Shown here piece after piece: positions 43,779 to 52,997 of a DNA stretch of 54,336 bases (within the stretch, counting starts at the first letter, position 1; every line of letters starts with the position of its first letter). The stretch comes from Dysgonamonadaceae bacterium (GTDB lineage: Bacteria > Bacteroidota > Bacteroidia > Bacteroidales > Azobacteroidaceae): NCBI GenBank assembly GCA_031289145.1, contig JAITQA010000098.1, forward strand, positions 1 to 54,336, read 5' to 3'. The notes below the pieces were generated by a model that saw nothing but the letters and a program-made list of their open reading frames with translations, had not been told where the DNA came from and did not search any database. Made by a program: the position numbers and the translations under genes.

Positions 43779-44888
43779 TTGGAAGACAATTTAGTGACTT
43801 TAGCCATACACACTTTCCAGAAAGCACAGATAATAAAGACTTTTCTGGAAAGTGAGGGTATAGATGTTTATTTGCACAATGTAAATCTGATACAGCCTGT
43901 TGTATCTTCAGGTGTGCGTATACGCATCAAGGAGAGTGATTTGCCCCGGGCCTTGCTGTTGATTGAGCAGTCTGATTTGCTAAAAGAAGGGCAACAACTG
44001 TCCGAAAAAAAAACCGCCAAGACTATTTTGATTCCTGTTGATTTTTCGGATTATTCCATCCGGGCTTGCGAGTTAGGATTCCACTATGCGCATGATATTC
44101 AGGCTGAAGTATTGGTTTTGCATGTTTATTTTTCACCTTATGTCTCCGATACATTTGTTTTTAATGAGGCGTTCAATTCTCCGGCGACTGCTATGGATAA
44201 TGCAAATCTTCTGCAAAAAAAATCGCAGGAAGACTTGGATAAATTTCAATCTTTCGTTGAACAAAAAATTGTGGATAAGGAATGGCCGGATGTGAAGTTT
44301 ACCTGTGTTTTGAAAGAAGGCCTTCCGGAAGAAGAAATATTGAATGCCGGCAAGCAAATCCAGGCGTCAATGATTATTATGGGTACGCGGGGTAAAAGCA
44401 GGAAAGATGCCGACCTTATCGGGAGCGTTACGGCAGAAGTAATTGATACCGTGAATATTCCATTACTTGCCATTCCTGAAAATACGCCATTTAACAAGCT
44501 GTCGCAAGTAAAAAAAATCGCTTTCGGCACCAGTTTTGAACAAAAAGATTTAGTAGCAATTGATTATCTGTTCAGCATGTTTCCTTCTTATCCCATACAA
44601 TATTATCTTTTCCATCTTACCCATCAACCCAATGTATGGAATGGAATAAAATTAGCCGGGATAAAGGATTATTTTTCGCAGCAATATCCCGACATTCCGA
44701 TCCATTACCGTATTATTGACGTAAATGATCCGGTTGTGAATTTAGAAAAATTTGTCCGGGAAGAGTTGATAGATATCATTTCTTTGACCACTTACAGGCG
44801 GAATATTTTCTCACGCATTTTTAATCCGAGCATAGCGCGTAAAATGCTATTCCGGACGGATACGCCTTTGCTGGCTTTGCGCTTCTGA
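43779..44888 (+). CDS. Universal stress protein with N-terminal DUF2007 domain
   Basis: A 369-residue cytosolic protein. Residues about 1-68 match DUF2007, a putative signal domain (LVTLAIHTFQKAQIIKTFLE, GIDVYLHNVN). Then two UspA-like alpha/beta domains: ILIPVDFSDYSIRACELGFHYAHD (about 84-107), with MIIMGTRGKSRKDADLIGSV near 200, and a second, weaker half from KIAFGTSFEQKDLVAIDYLF. The start is TTG 43779; an in-frame TAG at 43767-43769 blocks extension. Neighbouring AT-rich repeats suggest a transcription end before it. Confidence 0.75.
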   Translation: MEDNLVTLAIHTFQKAQIIKTFLESEGIDVYLHNVNLIQPVVSSGVRIRIKESDLPRALLLIEQSDLLKEGQQLSEKKTAKTILIPVDFSDYSIRACELGFHYAHDIQAEVLVLHVYFSPYVSDTFVFNEAFNSPATAMDNANLLQKKSQEDLDKFQSFVEQKIVDKEWPDVKFTCVLKEGLPEEEILNAGKQIQASMIIMGTRGKSRKDADLIGSVTAEVIDTVNIPLLAIPENTPFNKLSQVKKIAFGTSFEQKDLVAIDYLFSMFPSYPIQYYLFHLTHQPNVWNGIKLAGIKDYFSQQYPDIPIHYRIIDVNDPVVNLEKFVREELIDIISLTTYRRNIFSRIFNPSIARKMLFRTDTPLLALRF

Positions 44889-44906
44889 GGGTGGCGCAAA
44901 AACTAA

Positions 44907-44930
44907 AAACTAAAAGATAAAAACTAAAAA
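44907..44930. repeat. Dispersed 24-base A-rich repeat
   Basis: A 24-base tract made of ACTAAAA blocks. Its reverse complement matches 35204-35227 at 23 of 24 positions. Related runs occur near 43705-43770. Low-complexity, so probably spacer repeats. Confidence 0.35.
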
Positions 44931-44933
44931 CGA

Positions 44934-44976
44934 GCGAAGCGGAGTGGAAACATCTCCCGCTAATAATCAATTACTT
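44934..44976. repeat. Dispersed GCGAAGCG...ATTACTTA element, copy B
   Basis: See copy A at 42533-42578. GCGAAGCG, then ACATCTCCCGCTAAT and TTACTTA in the same order. Confidence 0.4.
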
Positions 44977-45053
44977 AATATAACACTAAATCTTCCGGCA
45001 TGAATGATTGATGACCTACGGACTAAAAAAAGTTTTAGCCAAAATGAATCAAA

Positions 45054-45085
45054 TTTGCTTGTATAAAAAAAAACACCTATATTTG
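45054..45085 (+). promoter_or_regulatory. manC promoter
   Basis: TTTG (45054-45057), 20 bases, TATATTTG (45078-45085), a full consensus promoter 30 bases upstream of ATG 45115. Confidence 0.65.
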
Positions 45086-45114
45086 TAGAATAGTTTTATA
45101 ATTCACAACATACT

Positions 45115-46191
45115 ATGAAGGACAATTATTGTGTTATCATGGGTGGCGGCATAGGGAGTCGTTTTTGGCCTTATAGCCGTGAAACAATGCCCAAGCAATT
45201 CCTCGATTTTTTCGGAACCGGCCGTTCACTGATGCAGCAAACATTTGACCGTTTCAGTCAGATTGTGCCTGTCGAGAATATTTTTATTGCAACCAATCAG
45301 CAATATGCCGCATTGGTGAAAGAACAACTGCCGACCATCAGCGATTCGCAAATATTGCTGGAACCCACTCGCAGGAATACAGCTCCTTGTATTGCGTATG
45401 CCACTTACAGAATACGGGCAATCAATCCGAATGCCAATATCGTTGTAACACCATCCGACCACTTGATTTTGCAGGAACAAAATTTCCTTGCGAATATACA
45501 GAAAGGGCTGAATTTTGTAGCCAAATATCCGGCCTTGGTGACCTTGGGTGTGAAACCCAACCGACCTGAAACCGGATACGGTTATATCCAAACCGATGGA
45601 GACGGAAAGGATAATATCCAGAAAGTGAAAGCTTTTACCGAAAAGCCGAACTATGAATTGGCCAAAGTTTTCTTCGAAAGCGGTGAATTCTTTTGGAACT
45701 CGGGTATCTTTATCTGGAATGTACAAACTATTCTCGGCGCTTTCTCAGCGTATCTTCCGGATATGGCAACCCGCTTCGACCAGGGTATCGACAAGTTCAA
45801 TACACCGGAGGAAATTGCATTTATCGAAGAACAATATCCTAAACTCCAGAATATCTCCATCGACTACGGCATCATGGAAAAAGCGGACAATGCTTACATG
45901 CTGATGGCCGATTTCGGCTGGTCGGACCTGGGAACTTGGGGCTCTCTCTTCGACCTTGCAGAAAAAGATTTGCGGCAAAATGCCGTACTGAAAGGGAAAT
46001 CGCTGCTGATCGAAAGTTCCGGAAACCTGATGACCCTGCCGGAAGGTAAATTGGCTGTCATCCAGGGAATCGACGATTATATCATCGCCGATTCGGACGA
46101 CATTCTGCTTATTTGTAAAAAATCGGATGAACAGCGTATCAAACAGTTTGTTACCGATGTGAAAATGAAATTTGGGGAAACCTATCTGTGA
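45115..46191 (+). CDS. manC: Mannose-1-phosphate guanylyltransferase
   Basis: ManC makes GDP-mannose, a donor for glycan synthesis, from mannose 1-phosphate and GTP. The 358 residues show the nucleotidyltransferase signature MGGGIGSRFWPYSRETMPKQ near the start (GGxGxRxxPxS...PKQ), LLEPTRRNTAPCIAYAT, TPSDHLI, NRPETGYGYIQT, FFWNSGIFIWN and DFGWSDLGTWGSL. No PMI domain is fused. Convergent with the BlaR1-type gene, ending one base apart, so the two transcripts likely overlap. Confidence 0.93.
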   Translation: MKDNYCVIMGGGIGSRFWPYSRETMPKQFLDFFGTGRSLMQQTFDRFSQIVPVENIFIATNQQYAALVKEQLPTISDSQILLEPTRRNTAPCIAYATYRIRAINPNANIVVTPSDHLILQEQNFLANIQKGLNFVAKYPALVTLGVKPNRPETGYGYIQTDGDGKDNIQKVKAFTEKPNYELAKVFFESGEFFWNSGIFIWNVQTILGAFSAYLPDMATRFDQGIDKFNTPEEIAFIEEQYPKLQNISIDYGIMEKADNAYMLMADFGWSDLGTWGSLFDLAEKDLRQNAVLKGKSLLIESSGNLMTLPEGKLAVIQGIDDYIIADSDDILLICKKSDEQRIKQFVTDVKMKFGETYL

Positions 46192-46192
46192 G

Positions 46193-47899
46193 CTACTTGG
46201 TTTCTACGATAACAACCCCGTTTTTTCCTTTTTCACCATAATGTTTAATAGCGGTTTCACCTTTTAATATGCTTATCGATTCAATCTTATCGGGAGAAAG
46301 CGCGTCAAATTCTCCGGAAGAGGCTGTTTTATTATCTATGATATACAAAGGCTGCCCTGCATTTTCTCCCAATAGTGATGTTATAAGTTTCGGTGTGCCT
46401 TGTGGTATATTTTTCACTGCAAAACCACGTGTTCCGCTGGTTTTAACGGTCACTTCTCTTGAACGAACCGATTCGCCGTTTTCTGCTGCACGTTGCATCG
46501 TAGTGATCAAAATCACGCCATTCTTCCCTTTATTCCCATATACATTCATAGCCGATTCATCTTTCAGGATGGAAACTGAAAAAATGTTCGTTGGTTCCAA
46601 ATCATCCAAAGAGGCAACTTCTTTATCATCAATAATATAAAGGGGAGTTGCGCCGCTATCTTTGTTTTGTATTCCCATTCCTATTACAACAACATTTTTC
46701 CCATCCGCCACTTTCTGCGCTTCGTACGGGTCGGAACAGGTGACATAAGTCTGTTGGGTCACTTTGTCTCCGGTCTGGTCTTTTATGTCGATAGTAATTT
46801 TTTGGGTCTGCACAGCATTTTCATCCATGGTTTTTGTACGGGTAAAAGTAGTGGTTTTTACTTTTTTTCTCACGCCGATATCGGGGGAAGAACCGTGGAT
46901 AATCGCTTGAATTGTGTCGTTCAAAGTCTTGTATGTACTTGAAGATTCCACAATTGTTTTTTCGGGCGTGTCGTCTGTAATAACGATAATTGTATCATTT
47001 CCGGGATATGCACCGGATTTTGCAGGCATTGACGACAGGTTGTATTGGTATTCCGGTTTGGCAAAAGCCCATAAAAAGAGGGCTAATGCAGGAATTAATA
47101 ACAGTACGGCGCTCTTTTTCGCCGGTTTGGATGCATTTTTTTTCATCATGGTAATTCGTTTAAATTTATTGTAGTAAGCAAATGAATTTGCCAGCGCAAA
47201 GACCGGCGTTTTGAATGTGTAATTGATTAATGCGGCATGATAAACCGCCTGAGAATTTCCTTTTTGTATAACCGAACGGTCTGCCAGAAATTCATGATTC
47301 TGCTTGATAGCGTTCCGGTAGAGCCAGACAAAAGGATTAAACCATTGCAAGGCGCAGACGATTTGTATCAGGAATAAATCGACCCAATGCCTTTGCTCGA
47401 CGTGAGCGGTTTCGTGTGCCAGAATCAATCGTTTTTCTACTTCTGAAAGCGTATTTGTTTTGTCCATAAACACATATCCGAAGAAAGAGAACGACGACTG
47501 AATCGCAGAGATTTCAATAACCTGTGGCTTCGTCGCGGATTTCGTTTCCCGTTTCCGGATCAGGCGACATATTGTGTTCAAACCCATCAGGTGGTGTGTC
47601 AAAAAAACGGCGACGCCCAAGGCGTAAACCAAAGCAAAGAGAATAAACCCGCTGAAAGTCGACCCGGCCTGAACCGCCTGATGGCTTATACCCTCCGGAA
47701 CTACCGTCAGCTGAAGATTCACCCAGACCGGATAATGATATTGGCAACAGGCCAGGGCAAACGAAGTCGGCAGTCCGGCTAAAAGGAAAAAGCGATTGAA
47801 CCTGAAAAAGGTCTCTTTCCTTAGAAACAAGCCATAAATCAACCAGAATACGGCAATCCAGACGCCAAGTTTTAACAAGTAGATAATAAAGTTTTCCAT
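46193..47899 (-). CDS. M56 (BlaR1-type) sensor protease with TonB-plug-like repeats
   Basis: A membrane zinc protease of 568 residues, last gene of the BlaI operon. The N-terminal 260 residues have about four membrane segments and the metalloprotease motif HETAH at residues 162-166. Instead of a penicillin-binding sensor, the C-terminal half (about 285-568) is exported and contains two copies of a plug-like unit: PLYIIDDKEVASLDDL and GKNGVILITT, then PLYIIDNKTASSGEF and GKNGVVIVETK. Those units resemble TonB plug segments. In other M56/BlaI pairs, activation leads to BlaI cleavage. The sensing domain here is unusual. Confidence 0.85.
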   Translation of the reverse strand: MENFIIYLLKLGVWIAVFWLIYGLFLRKETFFRFNRFFLLAGLPTSFALACCQYHYPVWVNLQLTVVPEGISHQAVQAGSTFSGFILFALVYALGVAVFLTHHLMGLNTICRLIRKRETKSATKPQVIEISAIQSSFSFFGYVFMDKTNTLSEVEKRLILAHETAHVEQRHWVDLFLIQIVCALQWFNPFVWLYRNAIKQNHEFLADRSVIQKGNSQAVYHAALINYTFKTPVFALANSFAYYNKFKRITMMKKNASKPAKKSAVLLLIPALALFLWAFAKPEYQYNLSSMPAKSGAYPGNDTIIVITDDTPEKTIVESSSTYKTLNDTIQAIIHGSSPDIGVRKKVKTTTFTRTKTMDENAVQTQKITIDIKDQTGDKVTQQTYVTCSDPYEAQKVADGKNVVVIGMGIQNKDSGATPLYIIDDKEVASLDDLEPTNIFSVSILKDESAMNVYGNKGKNGVILITTMQRAAENGESVRSREVTVKTSGTRGFAVKNIPQGTPKLITSLLGENAGQPLYIIDNKTASSGEFDALSPDKIESISILKGETAIKHYGEKGKNGVVIVETK

Positions 47900-47909
47900 A
47901 AAATAATCT

Positions 47910-48284
47910 TTACCGGCAAGCTTTCAACGCTTCCCTTGTTTCTTCTAATAATTGATCCAATTCCTCCATCGAAAGATTATTTTCTCTTGCAAAAAAAGAG
48001 GCCATAGAAGCAAAAGAATTATCGAAATAATTCTTCATGATACCGAACAACTGGGATTTGGAGTAGTTTTCTTTCTTAACCAAAGGGAGATAGATATTTA
48101 CTTTCCCCTCAGTCTCGTGAGCGACAAATCCTTTGTTTTCCAAGATATTGAGAACCGTTGCAACTGTAGTTCGCGCAGGTTTGGGCAACTCGAACTTTTC
48201 CAGCACCTGCTGGACGGTTCCCTGTTCGAGTTCCCACAGGATTTTCATCACCTGTTCCTCTGCTTTTGTCAATTGTAATACCAT
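47910..48284 (-). CDS. BlaI/MecI-family repressor
   Basis: A 124-residue winged-helix repressor: VLQLTKAEEQVMKILWELEQ is the family's N-terminal pattern, GTVQQVLEKFELPKPARTTV the recognition helix region, VATVLNILENKGFVAHETEG the wing, and the C terminus (LSMEELDQLLEETREAL) the dimer helices. It should bind a dyad operator as dimer and lose it when the M56 protein is active. A TTG upstream (48293) is in frame; ATG 48284 is preferred. Between the barrel gene and the M56 gene. The 18-bp dyad at 52819-52836 is the likely operator. Confidence 0.9.
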   Translation of the reverse strand: MVLQLTKAEEQVMKILWELEQGTVQQVLEKFELPKPARTTVATVLNILENKGFVAHETEGKVNIYLPLVKKENYSKSQLFGIMKNYFDNSFASMASFFARENNLSMEELDQLLEETREALKACR

Positions 48285-48311
48285 AAACTTCAATATTTAA
48301 TTCTTAATTTT

Positions 48312-50960
48312 TCACTTTAATTTAAACCTTACCCGCAGTAATATTTCCGCCGGACGCAGGTCGTATGCGTAATAGTACGAACTGATGTCGCTGTATGAGG
48401 CGGATATGTATTGTTTGGAATTGAAAATATTGGTGTAATCCAACAACAATTCCACATCTTTCCACTTGTATTTGGCGCCGAAATCTCCGAACGACATATT
48501 GCGACTTCCGACAGTAATTGCATTGTTGTAAAAATATTCGTATCCCAGATTGATTGTCAAACCGTTGAAAAGGAAAAAATTCAGATCGGCATTCTGCGAA
48601 ATGGTGCGGATAGGAGCGCGGTCGCTTGTTGCCGATTTTATCTGGGTTTTGTTTTCCCTGAAAGTCAGGCTGTAGGAAAAACTCGACCAGGATTGGATTT
48701 TGGTAGCTATTCCCGGTGTAAGGGAATAAGCATTGGTTTCGAATGGGATGATTTCTCCCCCGGCAAGTTGGGATGCGGACGAAACAGAATAAGACCCGCC
48801 TAATTTGACGGTCGATGCAATGGCATCAATGGTTTGGTTCACATTCATACTCGCCGAAACGCTCTCTGAGCGGTTGGGGTGACGCAGAGCATTCTGAACT
48901 TGTAGAATCCCGTCGAAATCATAGCCATACAACAAATTAGCCCTGCGATTGGAATAAGACAATTGGGCATTTCCAAACAGAGAACGGATGGGATTGCGGT
49001 AAGTGAACCTCATGCCGAGCGTCTGCGATTTTGTTTCATACAGACTCCCTTCGTTGCGTATCAAATTGCGATAGGAACGCATGATGTATCCGGCATATTC
49101 GTTATTGATACCGCCCATTCCGTTCGAATAAGAGGCGTTGGCGGTCATATCCCAATAAGCGGATATTTTATACATAAGGGACAACGAAGGATTGAAATAG
49201 AGCCGGGTATCGTTTTTTTGACGGTCTCTTATCCGGTCATCCACCGACAAAAGCGTGTAATTGAGCGGCAAAGAGAGTGAAAAACGCCAATCGTTGTAGA
49301 GATAAGTGTAACGGGGCGAAAAGACCCATTCAAGTTTGTCCCATTGCAAATTATTCCGCAGGGAATCGGGGGCAGTCTGTTGTCGGCCGATTTGCGCAAC
49401 AAGGTCTTGTAATTCCGAATCCAAATGTTGCAGGTCTGCCCGGAAACTCAAGGCGTAATCCTGACTCAGCCCTCCTTTTTTATAACCTGCCGAAACGGTA
49501 CTTATGGAGCGGAAATTGTTCTGTCTCACCGATTGACGCATGGATTCGGCGTTTGATGAAGGCTCAAACAAGTTTTCGTAAAGCAAAGGCGTTATGGTAA
49601 GGCTATGGGGCGAAAACGAATAACCATTGAATGAGGAAACGTTCAGGCTTGTTTTTTCGTAATTTTTCACCCATTTGAACGTATTGTTGACGCTATATTC
49701 AGGACTGTACAGGCGCTGTCCAACGGTGTCAATACCGTCGGCGCTGCCTCGTTCCCGGTCCCATCCGCCCGAAAATTTCAATAAATCATTCAAATAAAAC
49801 TTTTCCTTGTTTCCCGATAATTGCATTTCCGCATCCGCACGATTGGTGAAAAGCCTTGAACTAAGACTTTCATCAATCCTGACCGGGGCGCTTCCGGGCA
49901 AAAAATATTCCGTATGATTGAGACTGCTTTTGTCCAAGCGGTCGTTCAGATAGAAGATATTGGCATTCATCTGGTAGTCATTTTTCAATTTCCAAAGGTT
50001 GTTGAAAGTAAATGCATTGGCCCGGTTAAACAAGTAACGTCGCTTGTTTATCGCCGGAGAAGACGGCGATTGAACACCGAGCATGCCATTGCCCGACAGC
50101 TGGCTGGCGCCGACAGAATAAAAGGAATTAAGGTCGCGGGAGACATCGTTTCCGGAATTATTTCCCTTAAAAGTAGTGATATTCTGTCTTTTTTTTGCAA
50201 AATACATGGCAACTACTTCCCCATTCCAAAGCAAAGGGGAAGCGCCTGCGCCTAACAAAGCATTGGCGGTGACGGCGCCTTTGGCCGAATCTTTCAGTTT
50301 CAGGTTGATAGCTGCCTGTTCCGACAGTACCCGGTCTTTCAAAGCCTTGATAGGTTGATGATTTTCAAGCACTTGGACGGATTGTACATTTTTCGCCTCA
50401 ATATTGTTCGTAGCAATTCCGTAGCGTCCCTGCAACAAATCCATGTCTTCTACGTACATCTTATTGATGGGTTTGTCCTGGTATAAAATCTGTCCGCTTT
50501 CTTTAACTTCAAATCCGGGCAGTTTCTTGATAACATCGCCGATAGAACGGTCGTTCTTGTCGATAAAGCCATCAACTAAATAATCAATCGTATCACCCCG
50601 CTGCTTGATTTTCGGAAGCGTGACTTTCACCTCTTTCAAGGCGATGGATTCGAACAGCGCATCGAAGTTTACCGTCTGACTTTTACTGACGATTGTCCGG
50701 GTCTGTTTCCGGATATTGAATCCGGAGGCGGAAATGATGAGAGAATCCTTTGCGCCTTTGTATTCGAGTTTGAATTTTCCGGCATTATCGGTCAGGGAAT
50801 AGGCCAAAATAGTCGTACTGCCAAGCTCCTGAATCATTACGTTTACCCCATTGATTCCATTAGCACGATCCTTATCCGTAACTGTTCCCTGAATCACAAT
50901 CTGTGAATAGGACAGTGTAGAGAAGGACAACAATAAACCGATGATAAACGTGTCTTTCAT
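48312..50960 (-). CDS. TonB-type outer-membrane beta-barrel protein with carboxypeptidase-like domain
   Basis: An 882-residue predicted outer-membrane protein. Signal ends TLSYSQ. Residues about 20-105 form the carboxypeptidase regulatory-like domain (VIQGTVTDKDRANGINGVNV), followed by a plug-like part (KKLPGFEVKESGQILYQDKPINKMYVEDMD) and a long barrel region ending ILLRVRFKL with a C-terminal barrel signature. No enzyme or TonB box can be claimed. It lies between the second GLPGLI gene and blaI and is probably the membrane partner of the GLPGLI proteins. Confidence 0.78.
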   Translation of the reverse strand: MKDTFIIGLLLSFSTLSYSQIVIQGTVTDKDRANGINGVNVMIQELGSTTILAYSLTDNAGKFKLEYKGAKDSLIISASGFNIRKQTRTIVSKSQTVNFDALFESIALKEVKVTLPKIKQRGDTIDYLVDGFIDKNDRSIGDVIKKLPGFEVKESGQILYQDKPINKMYVEDMDLLQGRYGIATNNIEAKNVQSVQVLENHQPIKALKDRVLSEQAAINLKLKDSAKGAVTANALLGAGASPLLWNGEVVAMYFAKKRQNITTFKGNNSGNDVSRDLNSFYSVGASQLSGNGMLGVQSPSSPAINKRRYLFNRANAFTFNNLWKLKNDYQMNANIFYLNDRLDKSSLNHTEYFLPGSAPVRIDESLSSRLFTNRADAEMQLSGNKEKFYLNDLLKFSGGWDRERGSADGIDTVGQRLYSPEYSVNNTFKWVKNYEKTSLNVSSFNGYSFSPHSLTITPLLYENLFEPSSNAESMRQSVRQNNFRSISTVSAGYKKGGLSQDYALSFRADLQHLDSELQDLVAQIGRQQTAPDSLRNNLQWDKLEWVFSPRYTYLYNDWRFSLSLPLNYTLLSVDDRIRDRQKNDTRLYFNPSLSLMYKISAYWDMTANASYSNGMGGINNEYAGYIMRSYRNLIRNEGSLYETKSQTLGMRFTYRNPIRSLFGNAQLSYSNRRANLLYGYDFDGILQVQNALRHPNRSESVSASMNVNQTIDAIASTVKLGGSYSVSSASQLAGGEIIPFETNAYSLTPGIATKIQSWSSFSYSLTFRENKTQIKSATSDRAPIRTISQNADLNFFLFNGLTINLGYEYFYNNAITVGSRNMSFGDFGAKYKWKDVELLLDYTNIFNSKQYISASYSDISSYYYAYDLRPAEILLRVRFKLK

Positions 50961-50970
50961 TTTTGCTGTT

Positions 50971-51894
50971 TTATTCCAGTTCCAAAAACTTAAAAGACGG
51001 ACTCAGCGGTTTGCCGAGCAGGGTTATGCTGCTGCCATTGATTACATAGCTCAGTGAAGCGCCTCTGTCTATCACAACTTTTTCCAAATCTTTCCGGCTG
51101 CAACTGATGTATTTCCCTTGCGGAATTGCAATGACATAAGCCTGGTCGAGGTATTGCAAGCCCACACATTCAAAATCTATCAGGCCTTGAGAATCCTTTA
51201 TTTTCACAATCAATCCGGGCAAACCGTAAAATTTCCAGGGGCCGTCGTTGATTGGGACTTCCGAGGTAAACCACGCCTCATAATTCCGCCCCCTGAAACG
51301 GGTCGTCGCTTTCTGGCAACTGTAATCGAAAACAGTAGCCGTATCCGGGCTTATTTCCCAATTGAAAGACCCGACGGCATCGGCGCATTTATAATTCTTA
51401 TCAATGATAATAACTTCCCCGTTTGACCGGTTTTTATAAATTTTTTCGAAGGAGCCGTCGTAATAATTGTTTTCATACCGGTCTCCTATCAGACTTTCCG
51501 TAAAAATGTCTCCGTTTTTGATAACCGATACGCTGCTAATCATAGCCGGGTTTATGGTTTTGAATACGGACTCTGCGATGGAATCCTTTACAGGCTTGGT
51601 CTCATCGTAATAATGCGACATTTGCGGGCCGATGTCAAGCGTCATCATGTCGTTCCGCAACGTGGATTTATCACTTGCTTTTTCTTTCTGGGTAAAACGG
51701 TAATAGGCGCGGACTGTTGCCATATCCAGCGATTTTGTATCCAATTCTTCTATTGTGCCGTTTGCCGCCGAGGCGGCTATTGCGACCATGTCCGGTAAAT
51801 TATCCGGCATTTGCCCGGACGATACTACCGTAATTTGTGCAAATGCCGGAGAAACGGCAAGCAAAAAAATAAATGCAGGTGTAATTTTGTTCAT
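50971..51894 (-). CDS. GLPGLI-family protein, second
   Basis: A 307-residue exported protein of the GLPGLI family, named for its conserved motif, here WKFYGLPGLIVKIKD near residue 220. Signal MNKITPAFIFLLAVSPAFAQ. Also shared are the RGRNYEAWFTSEVPINDGP block and the C-terminal FKFLELE. Function unknown; in Bacteroidota these genes lie beside TonB-type receptors. One base separates it from the first GLPGLI stop and 10 from the next gene. Confidence 0.87.
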   Translation of the reverse strand: MNKITPAFIFLLAVSPAFAQITVVSSGQMPDNLPDMVAIAASAANGTIEELDTKSLDMATVRAYYRFTQKEKASDKSTLRNDMMTLDIGPQMSHYYDETKPVKDSIAESVFKTINPAMISSVSVIKNGDIFTESLIGDRYENNYYDGSFEKIYKNRSNGEVIIIDKNYKCADAVGSFNWEISPDTATVFDYSCQKATTRFRGRNYEAWFTSEVPINDGPWKFYGLPGLIVKIKDSQGLIDFECVGLQYLDQAYVIAIPQGKYISCSRKDLEKVVIDRGASLSYVINGSSITLLGKPLSPSFKFLELE

Positions 51895-51895
51895 T

Positions 51896-52783
51896 TTATT
51901 CCAATTCTAACGGATTATAACTGTTTTTATTTCTGTTTCTTATCTCATCAGCGCTCATTTCGCGGCCGGAAGCGTCTTTCACCACAATTTTGATGTCACC
52001 TGCCGGCGACGAATTCAGGATGGAACCCATAGGGTCTTCTTCGAATTTTCGTTTGACTTTATCCACTTCTGTCCGTGATGCTTTCAGATACGTTTTTTTG
52101 GGGAAAAGGATAGGATATTGCTGATTTTCTATCCCTATTGCCTGAAAAGTGTAATGTCCGGCAGCATCTTCCACAGAGAGTATCAGACCCGGTAAGCCGG
52201 AAAACTTCCATGGCCCGTTGCTAATCGGCAAATCGGGAGCGAACCAGGCTTCAAATTGCCTGCCGCGGAAATGGGTGGTCGCTTTCTGACAAGTGTAAGA
52301 CAATATTTCTTTCGTGTCCGGAAGTATTTCCCATTGGATATTGTTCAAATCATCTTCGTACAGATAATCCGACATCCCGATGCGATCAGTTACCGAAATT
52401 TTCCCTGCCGGATAATTTTTATAGACTTCCAGCGAAGTTCCACTCGAAGATAGACCATTGTCTTTCAATACATTTGTTAAATCAATATTGCTCAAATCCG
52501 CTTTATTCTTAAAATATTCCGTCATGATTGAATCTTGACGGCGTTTGTTATCGCTGTAATAACGCGAAACGCCCGATGCTCCGATTTCCAAGGCCTGATA
52601 ATCTTTCTCTACGCTTTCCGGCTTCTCCGGATTCCGCAACGAATTTGTTTCATAAAAAACACGAACCGCTACCGTATCTATTACCTCATACTTGACGTCA
52701 GGACTGCCGCCTATCTGTATCCTCACTTGTGAAAACACGCCAATCGGCAGTATCATCGCAATGAATAAAAATAGTTTCTTCAT
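51896..52783 (-). CDS. GLPGLI-family protein, first
   Basis: A 295-residue paralogue of the next gene. Signal MKKLFLFIAMILPIGVFSQ. The motif is in WKFSGLPGLILSVED. It also shares RGRQFEAWFAPDLPISNGP and a C-terminal NPLELE with its neighbour, pointing to a duplication. First gene of the five-gene operon, 28 bases downstream of the promoter's -7 element. Confidence 0.87.
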   Translation of the reverse strand: MKKLFLFIAMILPIGVFSQVRIQIGGSPDVKYEVIDTVAVRVFYETNSLRNPEKPESVEKDYQALEIGASGVSRYYSDNKRRQDSIMTEYFKNKADLSNIDLTNVLKDNGLSSSGTSLEVYKNYPAGKISVTDRIGMSDYLYEDDLNNIQWEILPDTKEILSYTCQKATTHFRGRQFEAWFAPDLPISNGPWKFSGLPGLILSVEDAAGHYTFQAIGIENQQYPILFPKKTYLKASRTEVDKVKRKFEEDPMGSILNSSPAGDIKIVVKDASGREMSADEIRNRNKNSYNPLELE

Positions 52784-52810
52784 ATCTACATGCTGTTTTT
52801 GAATTACGGT

Positions 52811-52842
52811 ACAAATATATGTCTAAATTTTTAGACAAACAA
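52811..52842 (-). promoter_or_regulatory. Promoter of the GLPGLI-barrel-blaI-M56 operon
   Basis: Minus strand TTTG (52839-52842), 20 bases, TATATTTG (52811-52818). It matches TTTG-N19-21-TAnnTTTG in both halves and lies just before the first GLPGLI gene. Confidence 0.7.
52819..52836. promoter_or_regulatory. 18-bp dyad in the promoter spacer, likely BlaI-type operator
   Basis: TGTCTAAA-TT-TTTAGACA is a perfect dyad that fills the spacer between -33 and -7. A repressor bound here would block RNA polymerase. A BlaI-type repressor gene is in the operon it controls. Dyad and spacing are observed; the regulator is inferred. Confidence 0.65.
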
Positions 52843-52997
52843 AATCAATAGCATTAAAAATAGTTAATTTATTCCGGTTCCATTGAGTTATACATCATTT
52901 TCAAGTGACAGGCTGACTTTTTGGCCTGTATATAATACATCAGATTGAACACCTGAATTTATTTAATCACTGAATTGCTGTTTTTTTTGCAAAAATA

